Shown: positions 10,193 through 22,100 of the stretch, piece by piece
How the letters are laid out: every line of letters starts with the position of its first letter
Numbering within the stretch: position 1 is the first letter of the stretch
Assembly: GCA_024195265.1 (NCBI GenBank)
Contig: JAJLRJ010000014.1
Coordinates: forward strand, 14,758,459-14,822,458
DNA length: 64,000 nt
Direction: 5' to 3'
From: Dendrophyllia cribrosa
Lineage: Eukaryota > Cnidaria > Anthozoa > Scleractinia > Dendrophylliidae
Notes under the pieces: model-generated
What the model was told of the DNA's origin: nothing
Database searches by the model: none
The model's input: the letters and a program-made list of their open reading frames with translations, nothing else
Translations under genes and position numbers: made by a program

Positions 10193-11587
10193 TTAGATTC
10201 ACTCTGGAAAATAGCTTTCGAGAGCTGCCATTTTGTCACACTGTGCAATTTTTGATGTCACACAATTTTGTCATGCCATGTTATTCTGTCATGGAAACCA
10301 TTCTGCTGATTCCTTTCATGACAATTTTCTGTGGCATTTATGTCACATCACTGGAGTCACAACAGAGAAAATGGCTGTTTTCACATGCTATCCAGATAGT
10401 GACATTAATTTTCCTCTGTACTTTAAATTGTTTTTCGGTATATGCTGTTAAATTTGGGTGGTGTTTTTTTCTTTTCAATTCAATCTGTAAGATAGGTAGA
10501 ACAGTAGTTTTAAAATGTCAAGAGATTTCAATCAAGTGGTTATTAATTTTATCAAAGTCAGGGAGTTGGAGGGGAAGTTCAGATCTAATGAGGAACAATA
10601 AGTTTATAATTCATTCAATAGTGCAAGGCTGCAAATAACAGCCTGTCATCTGACAAATGTCCGGTAAATTTGGCATTTTGACTGGTGAAAGCTCGACCTG
10701 GCCTGACAGATGGACTGGGTTAAGTCCAAATACAATTAAATTCAGACAGAAAATCTTTTCTCTCCGTGAAATATGGAAAACTTATAGTTAGCTTTGAACT
10801 CCAAGCACTTTTTAGTAAAGATAAACCATGCAGAACAAAATTGTCTGGCCAGACTGAGTTCTTGTCAGGTCATTATTGTCCCCGGGCTGACAAATGACTT
10901 GCTTAGAGAAGAAAATTATTTGCAGACTTGATAGTGGTCTAAACTTCTGGTCAGAGTATATAAAAATTGTGGCTTTAAATTTTGCAGTCTCACATTTTGG
11001 AAGCCTTATTTCTACGCAGACAAACAAACATTGAGAAGGAAATGGGATCTTTAAATAGCAACTGAACTAATATAAAATTATTAAGTAAATTTGGTGATTA
11101 TTATTATTGTAGTCACACGACTTTCTAAGTGATGTAAGTATGAATAATTTTGTTACTAAAGCGGTGAATGTAACTCATCAGTTTGTTATTATCTTTTTTG
11201 TAGAAATGTAGCGTTCACACTAACTAGCTTATACTGTGTTAGAGTTCCAAGGAACTGTACTGTTTGAACGTCTTTAGATAATCATTATATTTTGTTTAAT
11301 GATTATGGACGTAAATTGCTTTCTTACTGTATGTTCACACCTCCTTGTGTAGTCTGTTTGGATTTTGAGTTGGGATTTGCTATTATAACGTGTTAAGATA
11401 AAAGAAACAATACAATCAACTCTGAACCAAGCAAATTGTAAAAGTGGGAAATTACTGTAGTTTAATAAGAAAATTCAAACCCTGTAATCAGTGATGGGTA
11501 GTGGTTACAGAAAAGGTTGTAAATAAAAGCTTGGAAATTTCAGATGGTTGCTGCTTTTATTCGCCAATTACTTCAAAACCTTCAGCC
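10193..11587. other. NBR1 3' UTR and spacer
   Basis: No gene was seen. The 3' UTR must start at 10193. The clearest AATAAA polyadenylation signal noticed is at 11522-11527, which would give a UTR of about 1.3 kb; variant signals nearer the stop are possible. Open frames here have no protein-like composition. Confidence 0.4.
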
Positions 11588-11679
11588 CCCTGGGGGAGGG
11601 GGTACTCTGTACATTTTTGGGTGGTGGTGTGGTGCTGGTACTCTGAAACCCTTTCTCTATACCCTGGGGGGGGGGGGAT
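11588..11679. repeat. Left half of a G-run repeat split by a Penelope insertion
   Basis: GGGGGTACTC and a second G-run precede the 14-bp duplication at 11680-11693. The repeat resumes after the duplicate at 13168-13181 with AAGGGTATGTGCTTAAC. Confidence 0.5.
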
Positions 11680-12065
11680 GACTCATATATAAGAGTTTGG
11701 TTTTATCGACTGAGTCGATAAGGTAAATTAGCCACCGTAAAAAGATTCGAGAAAGCTGACGTTTCGAGCGCTAGCCCTTCGTCGGAGCGAATCAAGGGAT
11801 TGTGGGTAGTGTGTGGTTTAATATAGTGGGTGAAGCTACGCTATTGGTGGAAATTTGGTGACGTGAAAAACAAATGTAAATTAGTTGAATGAAAAGCGTT
11901 CGTTGATTCCGTGGGGTTTGAGAGTGCCGATTTGAAAGATGATTTTTTAAGTTTTTACGGCTTTCTGTGTTACCCCGGTGTAGGGAAAGGCCACAGATTG
12001 TCATGTGTTGTTTAGAATGGTTAGTAAGATTGAAATGACGCGCGACTGGTTTGGATGCGTCTTTG

Positions 12066-12497
12066 TCATTTTTTTTCAACGTCTCGGAGATGTTCACGAA
12101 AACGGTCGCCCAATCTCCTCCCTGTTTCGCCAATGTATATCTTTTTGCAAAAAGTACATGTTATGCAGTAGATAACATTTACGGAGATGCATGTGAAACG
12201 ATCAGTGATTTTAATAGATCGTTTGGGTCCCGTTATTTTGTCCGCGTTCTGAATGAAAGGACAAGTGTTGCATCGTGTGCGTACGCATTTAAAAGTTCCC
12301 GGTTCATCGTCAGATTTCATTGTGCTCGTCACTAGAAAGTTGCCTATGTTTTTGTCACGTTTGAATGAAATTAGTGGGGGTTGTGAAAAAATTCTGCCAG
12401 TTTCGGGGTCGTTTTGGAGTAATTTTAATTTTTCACAAGCCCCACTAATTTCATTCAAACGTGACAAAAACATAGGCAACTTTCTAGTAACGAGCAC
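12066..12497 (-). pseudogene. Penelope-like GIY-YIG endonuclease fragment, left arm
   Basis: The frame contains LISFKRDKNIGNFLV, a Cys-rich CNTCPF segment, and the GIY-YIG core IYIGETGRRLGDRFREH. It lacks the RT domain and has no start of its own. It is the opposite-strand partner of 12437-13012. Confidence 0.75.
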
Positions 12498-13012
12498 ACT
12501 GAAAGGGAACTTTTAAATGCGCACGCACACGATGCAACACTTGTCCTTTCATTCAGAACGCGGACAAAATAACGGGACCCAAACGATCTATTAAAATCAC
12601 TGATCGTTTCACATGCACCTCCGTAAATGTTATTTACTGCATAACATGTACTTTTTGCAAAAAGATATACATTGGGGAAACAGGGAGGAGATTGGGCGAC
12701 CGTTTTCGTGAACATCTCCGAGACGTTGAAAAAAATGACAAAGACGCATCCAAACCAGTCGCGCGTCATTTCAATCTTACTAACCATTCTAAACAACACA
12801 TGACAATCTGTGGCCTTTCCCTACACCAGGGTAACACAGAAAGCCGTAAAAACTTAAAAAATCATCTTTCAAATCGGCACTCTCAAACCCCACGGAATCA
12901 ACGAACGCTTTTCATTCAACTAATTTACATTTGTTTTTCACGTCACCAATTTTCCATCAATAGCGTAGCTTCACCTACTATATTAAACCACACACTACCC
13001 ACAATCCCTTGA
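12437..13012 (+). pseudogene. Penelope-like GIY-YIG endonuclease fragment, right arm
   Basis: The same protein region as the left arm but on the + strand. It is broken after the NIGNFLV segment by an early stop (about 12516) and resumes in another frame from about 12650 with GDRFREHLRDVEK. It ends with the family's ARHFNLTNHS region. Confidence 0.7.
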
Positions 13013-13181
13013 TTCGCTCCGACGAAGGGCTAGCGCTCGAAACGTCAGCTTTCTCGAATCTTTTTACGGTGGCTAATTTACCTTATCGACTCAGTCGATA
13101 AAATCAAACTCTTGTGCTTCACCCCCACCGACGCAGCACCACAGTTTCTCTAGAAACTAACCCTATTGACTCATATATAAG

Positions 13182-13590
13182 CTATAAGGGTATGTGCTTA
13201 ACTGTGAAGGGTATGGTTTTCAAGCAGTTTAGTCTGTGATAGGGTATAGAAATCAGAGAGTTTTTTTGTCCAGAATAGGGTATCGTTTGCTGGGAAACTG
13301 ATCAGTGGTATGAAGAATTAAGTCCAGAATAGGAATTGAAACTTGGAAGAGAAAGAGCCTTCCCTAAACGGAAATAAAATCATTGCAGCAACATTGTTGA
13401 CAGTTGGTTTTCCATTGAAAACGCTAATAGTGATACAGTTCTAAAAATAGCAAGTCTGGGATAGGGTAAAGATTTTCGGTGTCTAGTCCCGGATGTCTGG
13501 TCTAGTATATGGTTGCAAAATCAGCTGAACATGGTCTGGTAAAGGGTAACGGTTTCAGAGTCCCAGCGGCACACCCCCACCCAAAAGAGT

Positions 13591-13641
<51 letters not shown>

Positions 13642-13760
13642 ACCGTATACCAGACCATGTTTAGCTGCATTTTGCAACCCTAACTATAGACACAAAGTAC
13701 CCATACCCCGTCCGACCAGTCCTAGTTTCCCCCCTTTTTTTCCCTATCTTTTTTCTATAC
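13182..13760. repeat. Inverted pair of G-run repeats joined by a 48-base C tract
   Basis: The left copy shows GGGTATGGTTTTC and repeated AGGGTA phrases. A C run occupies 13592-13639. The right copy, in inverted orientation, matches the segment around GGTTGCAAAATCAGC at about 13510. No coding capacity. Confidence 0.55.
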
Positions 13761-14094
13761 CCTATCCCAGACGTAACTGTTTGTAAACCACAAGGTGGCA
13801 CATCCCATAAAGCCTATAAATAGGTACGCCCCTCCAGGTCTTGAGCCCATCTCACAGACGTGACATTTCCATGTTGTGTGTTGTCGCAATGATTTTGAGG
13901 CTGGAACCTGTTGCAAAAATAGGCCGGATCAAACGTAAACAAACGCAAGATGTTTTAGCTGGATAGTAAAGAACACAATCGATAGCAGCTCACTGATTAT
14001 AAAATTATGTGCCATATTTGTTGGATGTATGAAATTCTGCGTCAGTCCGGCAGGGCCTTTAAATTTTAGAAAACTATTTTCTTGCGAATCAAAG

Positions 14095-14235
14095 ACCTCA
14101 AACCTCCCCAGGGGGGAGGGGACTCCATGCTCATCGTGCCTTTTAGGGTGCAAAATTTGTAGATTGGTACCGCTTAGGGTGCTAAAATCTAAAATGACCG
14201 CCGTTAGAACTGTCATGGTATCTTTTTATAGGGTC
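14095..14235. repeat. Repeat with GGTACC and AGGGTGC phrases, copy 1
   Basis: Shares TTTGTAGATTGGTACCGCTT and TTAGGGTGCTAAAATCTAAA phrases with the inverted, longer copy at 21950-22260. G-rich outer end. Type unknown. Confidence 0.5.
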
Positions 14236-14607
14236 TTGAGCCAAAAAAATATGAGAGGAAGTATTTGTTAGTCAACTGGTTTTTATCGTTGTCCATTCAG
14301 TTTGGAAAAAAACATGTTATTAAATTTTATTATTTTTTTATTATTGAATCGTCTCTATCTCAAAGTGTCAGTTCATGTGTTGTTTTAGAAATAGTGCCTA
14401 TTAGTGTGGTAAAAATGCATTTGAGCCACGCCCATCAAACGAGGTTCTGGTACCTTGGTGTCTTTGAAGAAATTATGACGAGCACCCCGTTATATTTATA
14501 TGGGAATTCCCCCAGGGTCAAGCGTTTTCTTTCAAATAACTCTATGATGGCTGTTTAGTGTCATTTTTCGTTCGTTGACTAAATCAACAATAAAGTTCTT
14601 TACAAAT

Positions 14608-14990
14608 CACAGGCAGCCCAAGCTTCGTATGTTATGCTTACGCAACGAACGATTTGTAGACTTTGTATGGGAAATCCATTTTAGTCTTATATATGCTAAA
14701 ATAAAGCTTTAATGTGGAAATAAACTTCACTTACCTCAACATTGTGTTTCCGTTGTGTCTTGTATGCAATTTGGGCGTAAATGATGTCCATTTTAGACGG
14801 TTTTGTGGCTTACGAGTTTTTGCGATGTCGAAGAAAGAACGGAAACGGAAACACAATGTTGAGGTAAGTGAAGTTTATTTCCACATTAAAGCTTTATTTT
14901 AGCATATATAAGACTAAAATGGATTTCCCATACAAAGTCTACAAATCGTTCGTTGCGTAAACATCACATACTAAGCTTGGGCTGCCTGTG
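14608..14990. mobile_element. Palindromic MITE with 7-bp duplication (family B)
   Basis: TACAAAT at 14601-14607 and 14991-14997 flanks a 383-bp element. Its ends are CACAGGCAGCCCAAGCTT and the complement. Inverted arms of about 165 bp surround a centre of roughly 60 bp. A partial relative lies at 29600-29697. It has splice-like CTTACCT/AGGTAAG sequences in the arms but no reading frame. Confidence 0.75.
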
Positions 14991-15326
14991 TACAAATCCT
15001 TATATTTTGCCTCTTAAGTGGTCTGTTCCTGGCCCTGGGTTTTCCCTGTGGTTGCAACAAACGATTTCCTAAGCCTTTCAAACGCATAAAAAGAAACGGA
15101 ATCACTGGCACGATCACTGCAACAAACCGCTGAGAATGGCCGGATCTGGGTTTCCAGACCTAGATCAGTATTAATACTTGAAGTGAAACAAAAGGAACGG
15201 CAAACTGATCCTTAAGGCAGAAAAACAGAAGCAGAAGCAAATAAAATAGGCAGCTGAGATGATTTGGATTCTCTACAGAGCGGCGATGTTCACCAAAGCA
15301 TTCATTTAGAAAACACCGTCCTTAAG

Positions 15327-15975
15327 GTGGTATGTACCTAAAGACATGGAAAATTTTGCATTATGTTCAAGAAGATTTCTTTAAATGCCAAGTTATTACA
15401 CACATCAAGAGAAATTGTTTGACATGTGTTATGGGGTTTATGGTCTCCATGGCAACCATGCCACGCCCTAAACTCCATGTTTTATTACCCAAACGCCTGC
15501 AGCTATAACCCTCCATTTATGCAATGTGTGGATCTGAAAATTTTAGAGTTTGTTTACCACACATAGATCTGTGCAATGAACTAAAACCATGTCAATCTAC
15601 AACAGTCTTCTTTCGTTTTACAAGGGTGCAAACTGACTAAAACATTTCTTGCCACACCCTATTAACATATTATTGGATAATTTTGTTGGAATTTGGAAAA
15701 TTATTCTGATGTTAGTTCATTGCATAGAGCAACTATTCACAAATGACTGCAGCAAAATTTATTGCTTTAGGTAAAATACTCTTTCAGAGAGAAGTGTTGA
15801 GCTGCAACGTGTTTAGTCAAATTCCAACATTTGAGAAAAATTGACTTAAAGTTAAAACAATCGATTCTAGATCAATTATGGGCGCGGGAGCATTCATTTA
15901 GCACGTTTTATGAGCATTTAACTAATGTAAACAATAGCTGCTAGGGACGTTGCTACGGGAAAATTATATACCACC
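15327..15975. mobile_element. Possible TIR element
   Basis: GGTGGTATGTACC at the left and ATATACCACC at the right are inverted. A TTAA precedes the left end, but the right flank is GTTC, so the duplication is not supported. No coding sequence. Confidence 0.3.
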
Positions 15976-16185
15976 GTTCAGTTATCTTATTGTTAACTTG
16001 TTTAGTGCTGCAAATTTAGTGAAATTCTTTGAAAATGGGATTCTCAAGTGTTTAAAGATCCCAATGTTGCCATTTTCCAAAACACGAACGTTGCAATCTA
16101 GACATCGTATTTTAGGGGTAAAAACCACCTTAACATTCTTCAATCCTCTACCTTCTGCAAACAAATTTTACCTTCACCACCTGTC

Positions 16186-16725
16186 GTGGCTTATAGGAAA
16201 AGTGCAAGCCTTCATGACCTCCTAGTCCATACTAAACCAAGGAAACCAACCAGCGAGAGAGATCAGATAGCGAGTGCACTCCAGATGTCTCCAGCAGAAG
16301 CTTACAGATGCAACCACCAACGCTGTTTGGCCTGTCCGGTTTATTCAACAAGGCCAAAAGAAATGAAGGGGAACGTTGTATATATAATCACATAACTTGT
16401 AATTCTAAAAACCTGATCTATATGATCCAATGTAAAAAATGTTTTAAACGAAATATACCGTGTCAATACATCGGAGAAACAAAACGCAAACTAGATAAAT
16501 GCTTCAGGTGAGCATCGCCGCCTTGTAGAGAATCCACATCATCTCAGCTGCCCTACTCCTATATCAAAACACTTTAATCTACCGGGGTTCTCTACTAAGG
16601 ATATGCAACTTATACCACTGGAATTAATACGTAATAGCAGACACTGTACGAAAAGCGCGTGAAGCATATCTCATAAACAAAGCAAAGACGTTAGAACCAC
16701 TTGGAGTCAACAGACGCAGTAAAAA
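16186..16725 (+). pseudogene. Second Penelope-like C-terminal fragment
   Basis: Reads in at least two frames: a linker region with LHDLLVHTKPRKPTSERD and CNHQRCLACPV, a frameshift near 16380, then the GIY-YIG core MIQCKKCF and CQYIGETKRKLDK, and after another break the tail KAREAYLINKAKTLEPLGVN ending near 16725. This family differs from the 12-kb dimer. A short inverted piece of the same gene lies at about 15243-15288, complementary to 16504-16549. It is a decayed element. Confidence 0.7.
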
Positions 16726-16732
16726 GTGAAAT

Positions 16733-16805
16733 TTGTGATCCTCGCAGTGCGCTCTCAACTTAAGCAGTTGGAAAAGCAACCTGAAAAAAATTCAGGCTTG
16801 AACGC
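16733..16805 (-). repeat. SINE 3' part, reverse orientation
   Basis: The complement reads TCAAGCCTGAATTTTTTTCA followed by ACTGCTTAAGTTGAGAGC. This matches the 3' body of the SINE at 18531-18605. It directly follows the Penelope-like tail. Confidence 0.6.
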
Positions 16806-16996
16806 TTGATTTTTATATATTCACATTCATATATATTCACTATCATCGGGTATATTACTGATACGAACTCACAATTGACCATTATCCTGAATTGTCAAAT
16901 TGCTTTGAATTCACGATTATAGTTAATTTAGAACACTGACAGTCTGAAAGGAATTCTGGGAAGTCAGCATTTTTGTTGAAAAAGAACAATCCTTAG

Positions 16997-17076
16997 TGTT
17001 CGGACAAGACTCGAACCTACGACCCTTCGCTGACTTATCCTCTCTTCTAACCACTAGACCACCACGCTGCTGGTTA
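16997..17076 (-). repeat. tRNA-like SINE head
   Basis: The - strand shows box A-like GTGGTCTAGTGGTTAG and box B-like GTAGGTTCGAGTCTTGTCC at tRNA spacing. It is considered a SINE fragment. Confidence 0.5.
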
Positions 17077-17317
17077 AGCAAACCTCAATATTTTAACATA
17101 ATAAAATTCATGCGCTTATTCTACACCCTGTAGTAAGCCTATAAAATCACTCGCTAGAAAATAATTTTAGAAAGTAAATGGAAAAGCTTGATCACCAAAC
17201 CTCAACAAAAAGCTAACCATTTGAAATCAGCGCTTAGGTCTAATCATTGTAGATCAATGATATTCTATGCAAAACTCAAATAAATATCTTGCAGATTTAA
17301 CTTCCCATCGCCTTGTT

Positions 17318-17390
17318 GTTCGGTGATCTAGTGGTAAGAAGACGTTCCTAGTAGCGGTAGTTCCGGGTTCGAATCCAGTCCAAATAACAT
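17318..17390 (+). repeat. tRNA-like SINE head
   Basis: The + strand shows GGTGATCTAGTGGTAAG (box A-like) and CCGGGTTCGAATCCAGTCC (box B-like). It is not a clean cloverleaf, and an AT-rich tail follows. Confidence 0.5.
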
Positions 17391-17526
17391 GGCTTTTTTT
17401 ATTTCTTCTTTTCTCTTTTAAATGTCCTGGGAAACAGTGTTCTAAATTAACTATAATCATGAATTCAGACGGCAATTTGACAATTCAGGATAATGGTGAA
17501 TTTAGACCCGAGAACGTGTTGATGTG

Positions 17527-18640
17527 GCTTGATAGCTCAGTCCCCCCCCCCCCCCCCCCCCCCCCCGGGATAGAGCATTGCACTGGTATCGCAATTAGGG
17601 ACGGACCATTATTTTTCTGGAGGGGGGATGAGAAATATTGAAAAAAATTGTTTGCAGGGCCTGAAGACAAAATAAGTTGTTTGCAAACACGATATGTGTA
17701 AAAAAAAAATGTTTGCAGAAAAGTTAGATAAACTATTAAGAAATATTAGTTCCAAAACTGAAATATTGCTCAATGATGAGAAAGCAAATACGGCTGAAAA
17801 TAGCAGCCAAAAAGCTCTTCGTTGTGCCAGGGCTTAAGGTTAGAATCTCAACTGGTTTTCATTCAAGGAATGCCGCTTGCCTTGCCATTTAACGTTGACA
17901 TTCTGTCAAGAAATGGGCGAGTTTCAGAAGTCTGTCATCTTTCTGACGATATCACCATCAAAACTAATGGGTCACTAACTGTTTACAAGTTATTTGGAGT
18001 AACATGGCGATGGGAATAATTTTAAATCAGCAATGTATCTGCCTTCACCGCTGGTACCACAGGCCGGGAGGTACGAGTATGATGGCCTGTGGGAACAACG
18101 TCAAAAAGGATCAGGACTTCGGTACTGTGGAATCGCAAAAAAGCCTGCTACTCCCTTTGCATATTTCCTGTCGTATGCCCTTTATTTGCGCCAGTAGCTA
18201 CGTAGGAATTAAAACGGTGAATGATGTATAAAGGAACAACAAACTATAAATAACAAGGAGCGTATGTGACCAAAATAATTGGCTATAGCCCTAGCTATTG
18301 ATTGTTTTTTTTTTCGAAAAATAGCTTATTAGCTCAAATATTTTTAGCACCAGAGAAGATAGCACTGTAAAAACATGAAAAAAAAAACCGGTTTGCAGGA
18401 AGGTGCTCTTCGGAAAAAAAATGTTTGCAGAGGCGCATAAATGACTGAAAAACAACTGTTTTCAGAGGAAAATTTTTCATCTCCCCCTCCAGAAAAATAA
18501 TGGTTCGTTCCTTAGGTCATGGGTTCGAATCCCGTTCAAGCCTGAATTTTTTTTCAGGTTGTGTTTTTTTAACTGCTTAAGTTGAGAGCACACTGCGAGG
18601 ATCACAAAGTTCCCTCTTGTTTATCCGCAGTTCAAATATA
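17527..18640 (+). repeat. tRNA-derived SINE interrupted by a MITE
   Basis: The head reads GGCTTGATAGCTCAGT, then a run of about 25 C, then GATAGAGCATTGCACTGG. The sequence stops at TTA (17595-17597) and resumes at 18512 with TTAGGTCATGGGTTCGAATC and GTTCAAGCCTGAA, followed by the SINE body with AACTGCTTAAGTTGAGAGC. The C run sits in the D-loop position between box A and box B. Confidence 0.75.
17598..18511. mobile_element. PIF/Harbinger-type MITE inside a SINE
   Basis: A 914-bp insertion with TTA duplicated at 17595-17597 and 18512-18514. Inverted ends begin GGGACGGACCATTATTTTTC and GGAACGAACCATTATTTTTC (read inward). Internal short frames are not recognizable. The tRNA-like sequence of the host SINE reads through cleanly when the insert is skipped, which fixes both borders. 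Confidence 0.75.
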
Positions 18641-19080
18641 TGATTTTCATATATGCACATGAATTCATAAACTTCATTAACTTTCTCATCACCAGTCACT
18701 AGTTTATCACCCGTCAAACCCTTCACCAATCATATTCATTGTTTTTGTTATTCTTTAGTTTCTTTCAAAACCACTTGTATAACGTTTTTACAGTTGTAAT
18801 CATTTATAGTGCTAGCCCCTGAAGAAGCGATATTATTGGGCACTATTCCCGGGACTAATCACTATTATATTCCTTTTATATTATTTTATTTTATTTGCTT
18901 CTGCTTCTCTTTTTCTTTCAAACGCAGTCCACCAACCTTTTAAGAAAAGAAAGGTAAGTCTGTGTTTTCAGTAAAAGCTATATGAATTGTATAATGAAAT
19001 TATATTTTTTTGCCCTCACTCGGCTTTTCGCCTACGCCTCTCATCCGTCGCTCCCAGTCCTTCTCCTTCTCTTCCCCTTT
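18641..19080. other. Spacer with possible Penelope-like terminal sequence
   Basis: Includes GCCCCTGAAGAAGCGATATT, which resembles the CTGAAGAAG phrase near Penelope-like termini, and then T-rich sequence. No gene seen before the USE1 promoter region. Confidence 0.3.
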
Positions 19081-19088
19081 GAGTACAC

Positions 19089-19143
19089 TATAAAATAAGC
19101 GTACATGAAGGGTTACGTAGGTATTTCCAACATGGCGGCCACC
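19089..19143 (+). promoter_or_regulatory. USE1 core promoter candidate (TATA-like, YY1-like)
   Basis: TATAAAA lies at 19089-19095, 37 bp before the ATG. The start codon itself is in AACATGGCGGCCACC, which matches the YY1-type ATGGCGGC motif often found at translation starts of short-leader animal genes. The motif match is seen; function is inferred. Confidence 0.4.
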
Positions 19144-22100
19144 AAGCTTGAAATCAACTTTCGCCGTCTTTTAGAACGCTGTGAAGCTATGGCCGCGGAA
19201 ATCCAGGACAACAAAGAAAATGTCGGATGGAGATTAGAAAAGGTGGGTTAAATTTTCTATTAAGAAATATTAGGTAGTACCTCAAATTTGTATAATCCAC
19301 TTTAAATTCCGAAACGTATAAAAAATGCTACGTGTACATGTGTAAGCTTATTTTTTGCCGATATTAAATTAAAGGTATCCTATTTTTCTCCCTTTAAGAG
19401 CAAGTTTAAACAATTTTTATGTTTTTGTTTTCCACATTGTAGTACGTTTCAACATTACAGAGGCAAGTTGCCGAACTAAAGAAGTCAAGTAGGTAAGTTA
19501 GTGTCATGATAAAAACACCTTTATTGTAAGTTTATATTTTAACAAGCTTATATGCCTTAAATATGTCAGCATGATGCAAATAACACAAAGGACGTATGCG
19601 TACAAGAGCATATAAAAGACTGTGCAAGCAAAGTCCTTTTAAACTTTGTATTGAAACACTTGTTGTACAGATGTAACATTAATTTTTACTAGTGACACCT
19701 CTCTGAGGTGTCACAGGTTATGGTTTCAACCGAGAACACTACGAGAATATGTTTAATGTAAATATGTCATGCCTACATTTCTGGAGAAGTCGTTAAGTCA
19801 GTAAGAAACTTAATGCACCAGTCAACGTAACCCTGCACCCGCCCCCCACCCCGGCCGGCTCACTGCAAAAGTTGTTAAAGGGATGGTTTCACAGTTCCGC
19901 GCATGTGCACAGATTAAAATGCTTTATTCGCTTGCTTACCAATTTTATCAGTTAAAAAACCATTCACATTTACTTCAATAATCACAATGACATACTATAA
20001 TTAGTCCAAACAAAGGGAAGGGTGACCAAAGTTCACAGAAAATTTCAACGGATTACACTGACAAAGTCAACACTGAATAAAACCTTTGACCCGAAGGATT
20101 TATTCTACGCTCTGGTGGCTTTCATGGCGCACATTGGTATGTATAATCATCCATTCAATCTGCGACATTTTCATAGGCAAATTTCCCACCAGAGTTATCT
20201 ACTCGCTTTCGATTGGTCTAAACTATGAAATTAGATGGGTTACGACATAGCTTGCACATGCACCGAACCGTGAAACCCTCCCTTTAAATGCCTTATACCT
20301 AGAGGCATTAAATATACCTAGAGGCATTAAATGCCCTGCTCCTTTTGAGCAAATTTAATATTAGACATTAGCATTATAATGCAAAAAGAGACAAACAAAA
20401 AACTAACAGTGAAAGCAGTAATAGACACTATGAAACTTACATGGAATTTCAACATCACACACCATTGCAAGGAACTAGTTGATTTGGCAGTGTCTGATTT
20501 CGCATTTGGTGAACATACTCCACCTGCTTGCAATTTAGAATTGCAGGTCGACAAATAGAGACAAGCAAACAACTCACTTAAATGGTACTAAATACAGTTT
20601 AAATGTACTTGAAATGTGGATGTAATTTGAACGAACGAAATGCTGGATATACATGTAATGGGTTGATTATTTGAAGATCAGACACTCCACCTGCTTGTAA
20701 CCAAACAGCTACCCTGGTTAACTATGGCAGTCATCACGGTACCAGTGTCCTGTAGGCTCTCTTGTGATTCCCATGCAAGAAAACAGAGCTCTCAAGTTCA
20801 AATAAACGTACAGAGTGAGAATCCTTTTCAGAAACAGCTAAGCTGTTTTCTCTTCTAGGTGGGTCTGGGAACATGCCCCCCCCCCCCCCCCCCCCGAGAA
20901 AATTTTGAAAAAATGAATGCTTTTAGATGTGTTCTCTGCGATTCTGAGCAGCAATATAACCCTTTGAAAATGGCTATTTATATGCCTGCTTTTCCCATTT
21001 TTCTTTACTGGTGGAGAATTTAATCCATAGTCTGACTTCAATGAATCCAACATTTTCTATTTTGCGTAGAGCCCGTGTTTTACCGGTCAGCATGCATTTC
21101 ATACAAATTGAACCTGACCGGGCAATGTATAAAACTCGTTTGAAATAAGTTCCTTCAACTTTTTAAAGCAGACGTAAAAAGAAAGTAGTTTGCTGGTGAA
21201 TTTTTACTTCAAAATAAACAGTTTCACCAAAAAAAATTGTGCGTGAGAGAATTAATACTTGTTTCAGCGTGAGAGCGTAAGATTGCTTCTGATTGCGTGA
21301 GTCTAATGCTCAATGCTTGAGAGCTCTGAGAAAAGTGGAACCATTCAAAGATTCTCACCTTCCCATTCACGGCTGCTATATTGCTGGGTTTATTACGATT
21401 CTAGTCCCAGTCCACCTCGGTGGAAAATGCGCCGGTTCATGGCCTTGGCTGATTTTGGATGCCAATGCAAAAGTCGTCAAAACCCTGATATCCGCGGCCC
21501 TTTCTCCTTTCAAATCGTGGAAAATTCCCCACATATGCCCCTCCATGTCTCGGCCCAGAGGGTGCGGGGGTTTACATTGAATAGTGCATAAGTTCTGAGT
21601 GTCGGAATATTTAGAATATTTAGAATATTTAAAATTATTGTGAACACTATGTTTATTCTATTTAAAGTACTAACAAATATGAATATAGAAACTGCAGTAT
21701 GTAAATTGACAATGTTTAAACGTGATTTAAACTAGAATAAGTATAAAAGGTGCTAAGGTACATCAATATAAACAATATTCAGATGTCAAAAAGGAAATAA
21801 ATATGTAAGATTTTGAAATATTGTATTTTTGGAATGGCCACAATAATTGTAAAAAAACTTATTCAATTTATACATCTCACTGAGCTGGTAATGGTAATCA
21901 CAATTTCCTTGCTAGACATCTGCCTAATTATTAGACAGGAACACTAGGGAAAACCCGGGGAGGGGGGGGGGGGGGGGGACTGCGATAAAAAATGACGGGG
22001 CATTTGTTGGAAAATTTCGAACAACGCCCTAAAAGGTACCGGAATCTCGTTTGATGGGTGTGGTTCAAATATATTTTTACCCCTAAGAGGTACCAATTTT

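Larger units (their letters stand above)
11694..13167. mobile_element. Penelope-like element inserted as an inverted dimer
   Basis: Two copies of a Penelope-like 3' region face each other. The arms run about 11694-12385 and 12435-13113 with a loop of about 50 bp near 12410. The whole is flanked by a perfect 14-bp duplication GACTCATATATAAG at 11680-11693 and 13168-13181. The right copy continues beyond the arm to 13167. Both arms encode the C-terminal part of the element protein, including the GIY-YIG endonuclease motif KKIYIGETGRRLGDRF: - strand 12497-12066 and + strand 12437-13012. Penelope-like elements combine an RT with a GIY-YIG nuclease. Here the RT is absent. Confidence 0.8.

Noticed and set aside
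10171..10638. Frame of 155 codons after the NBR1 stop
   Set aside because: Hydrophobic, AT-driven composition, overlaps the end of the UBA exon in another frame, and no family resemblance.
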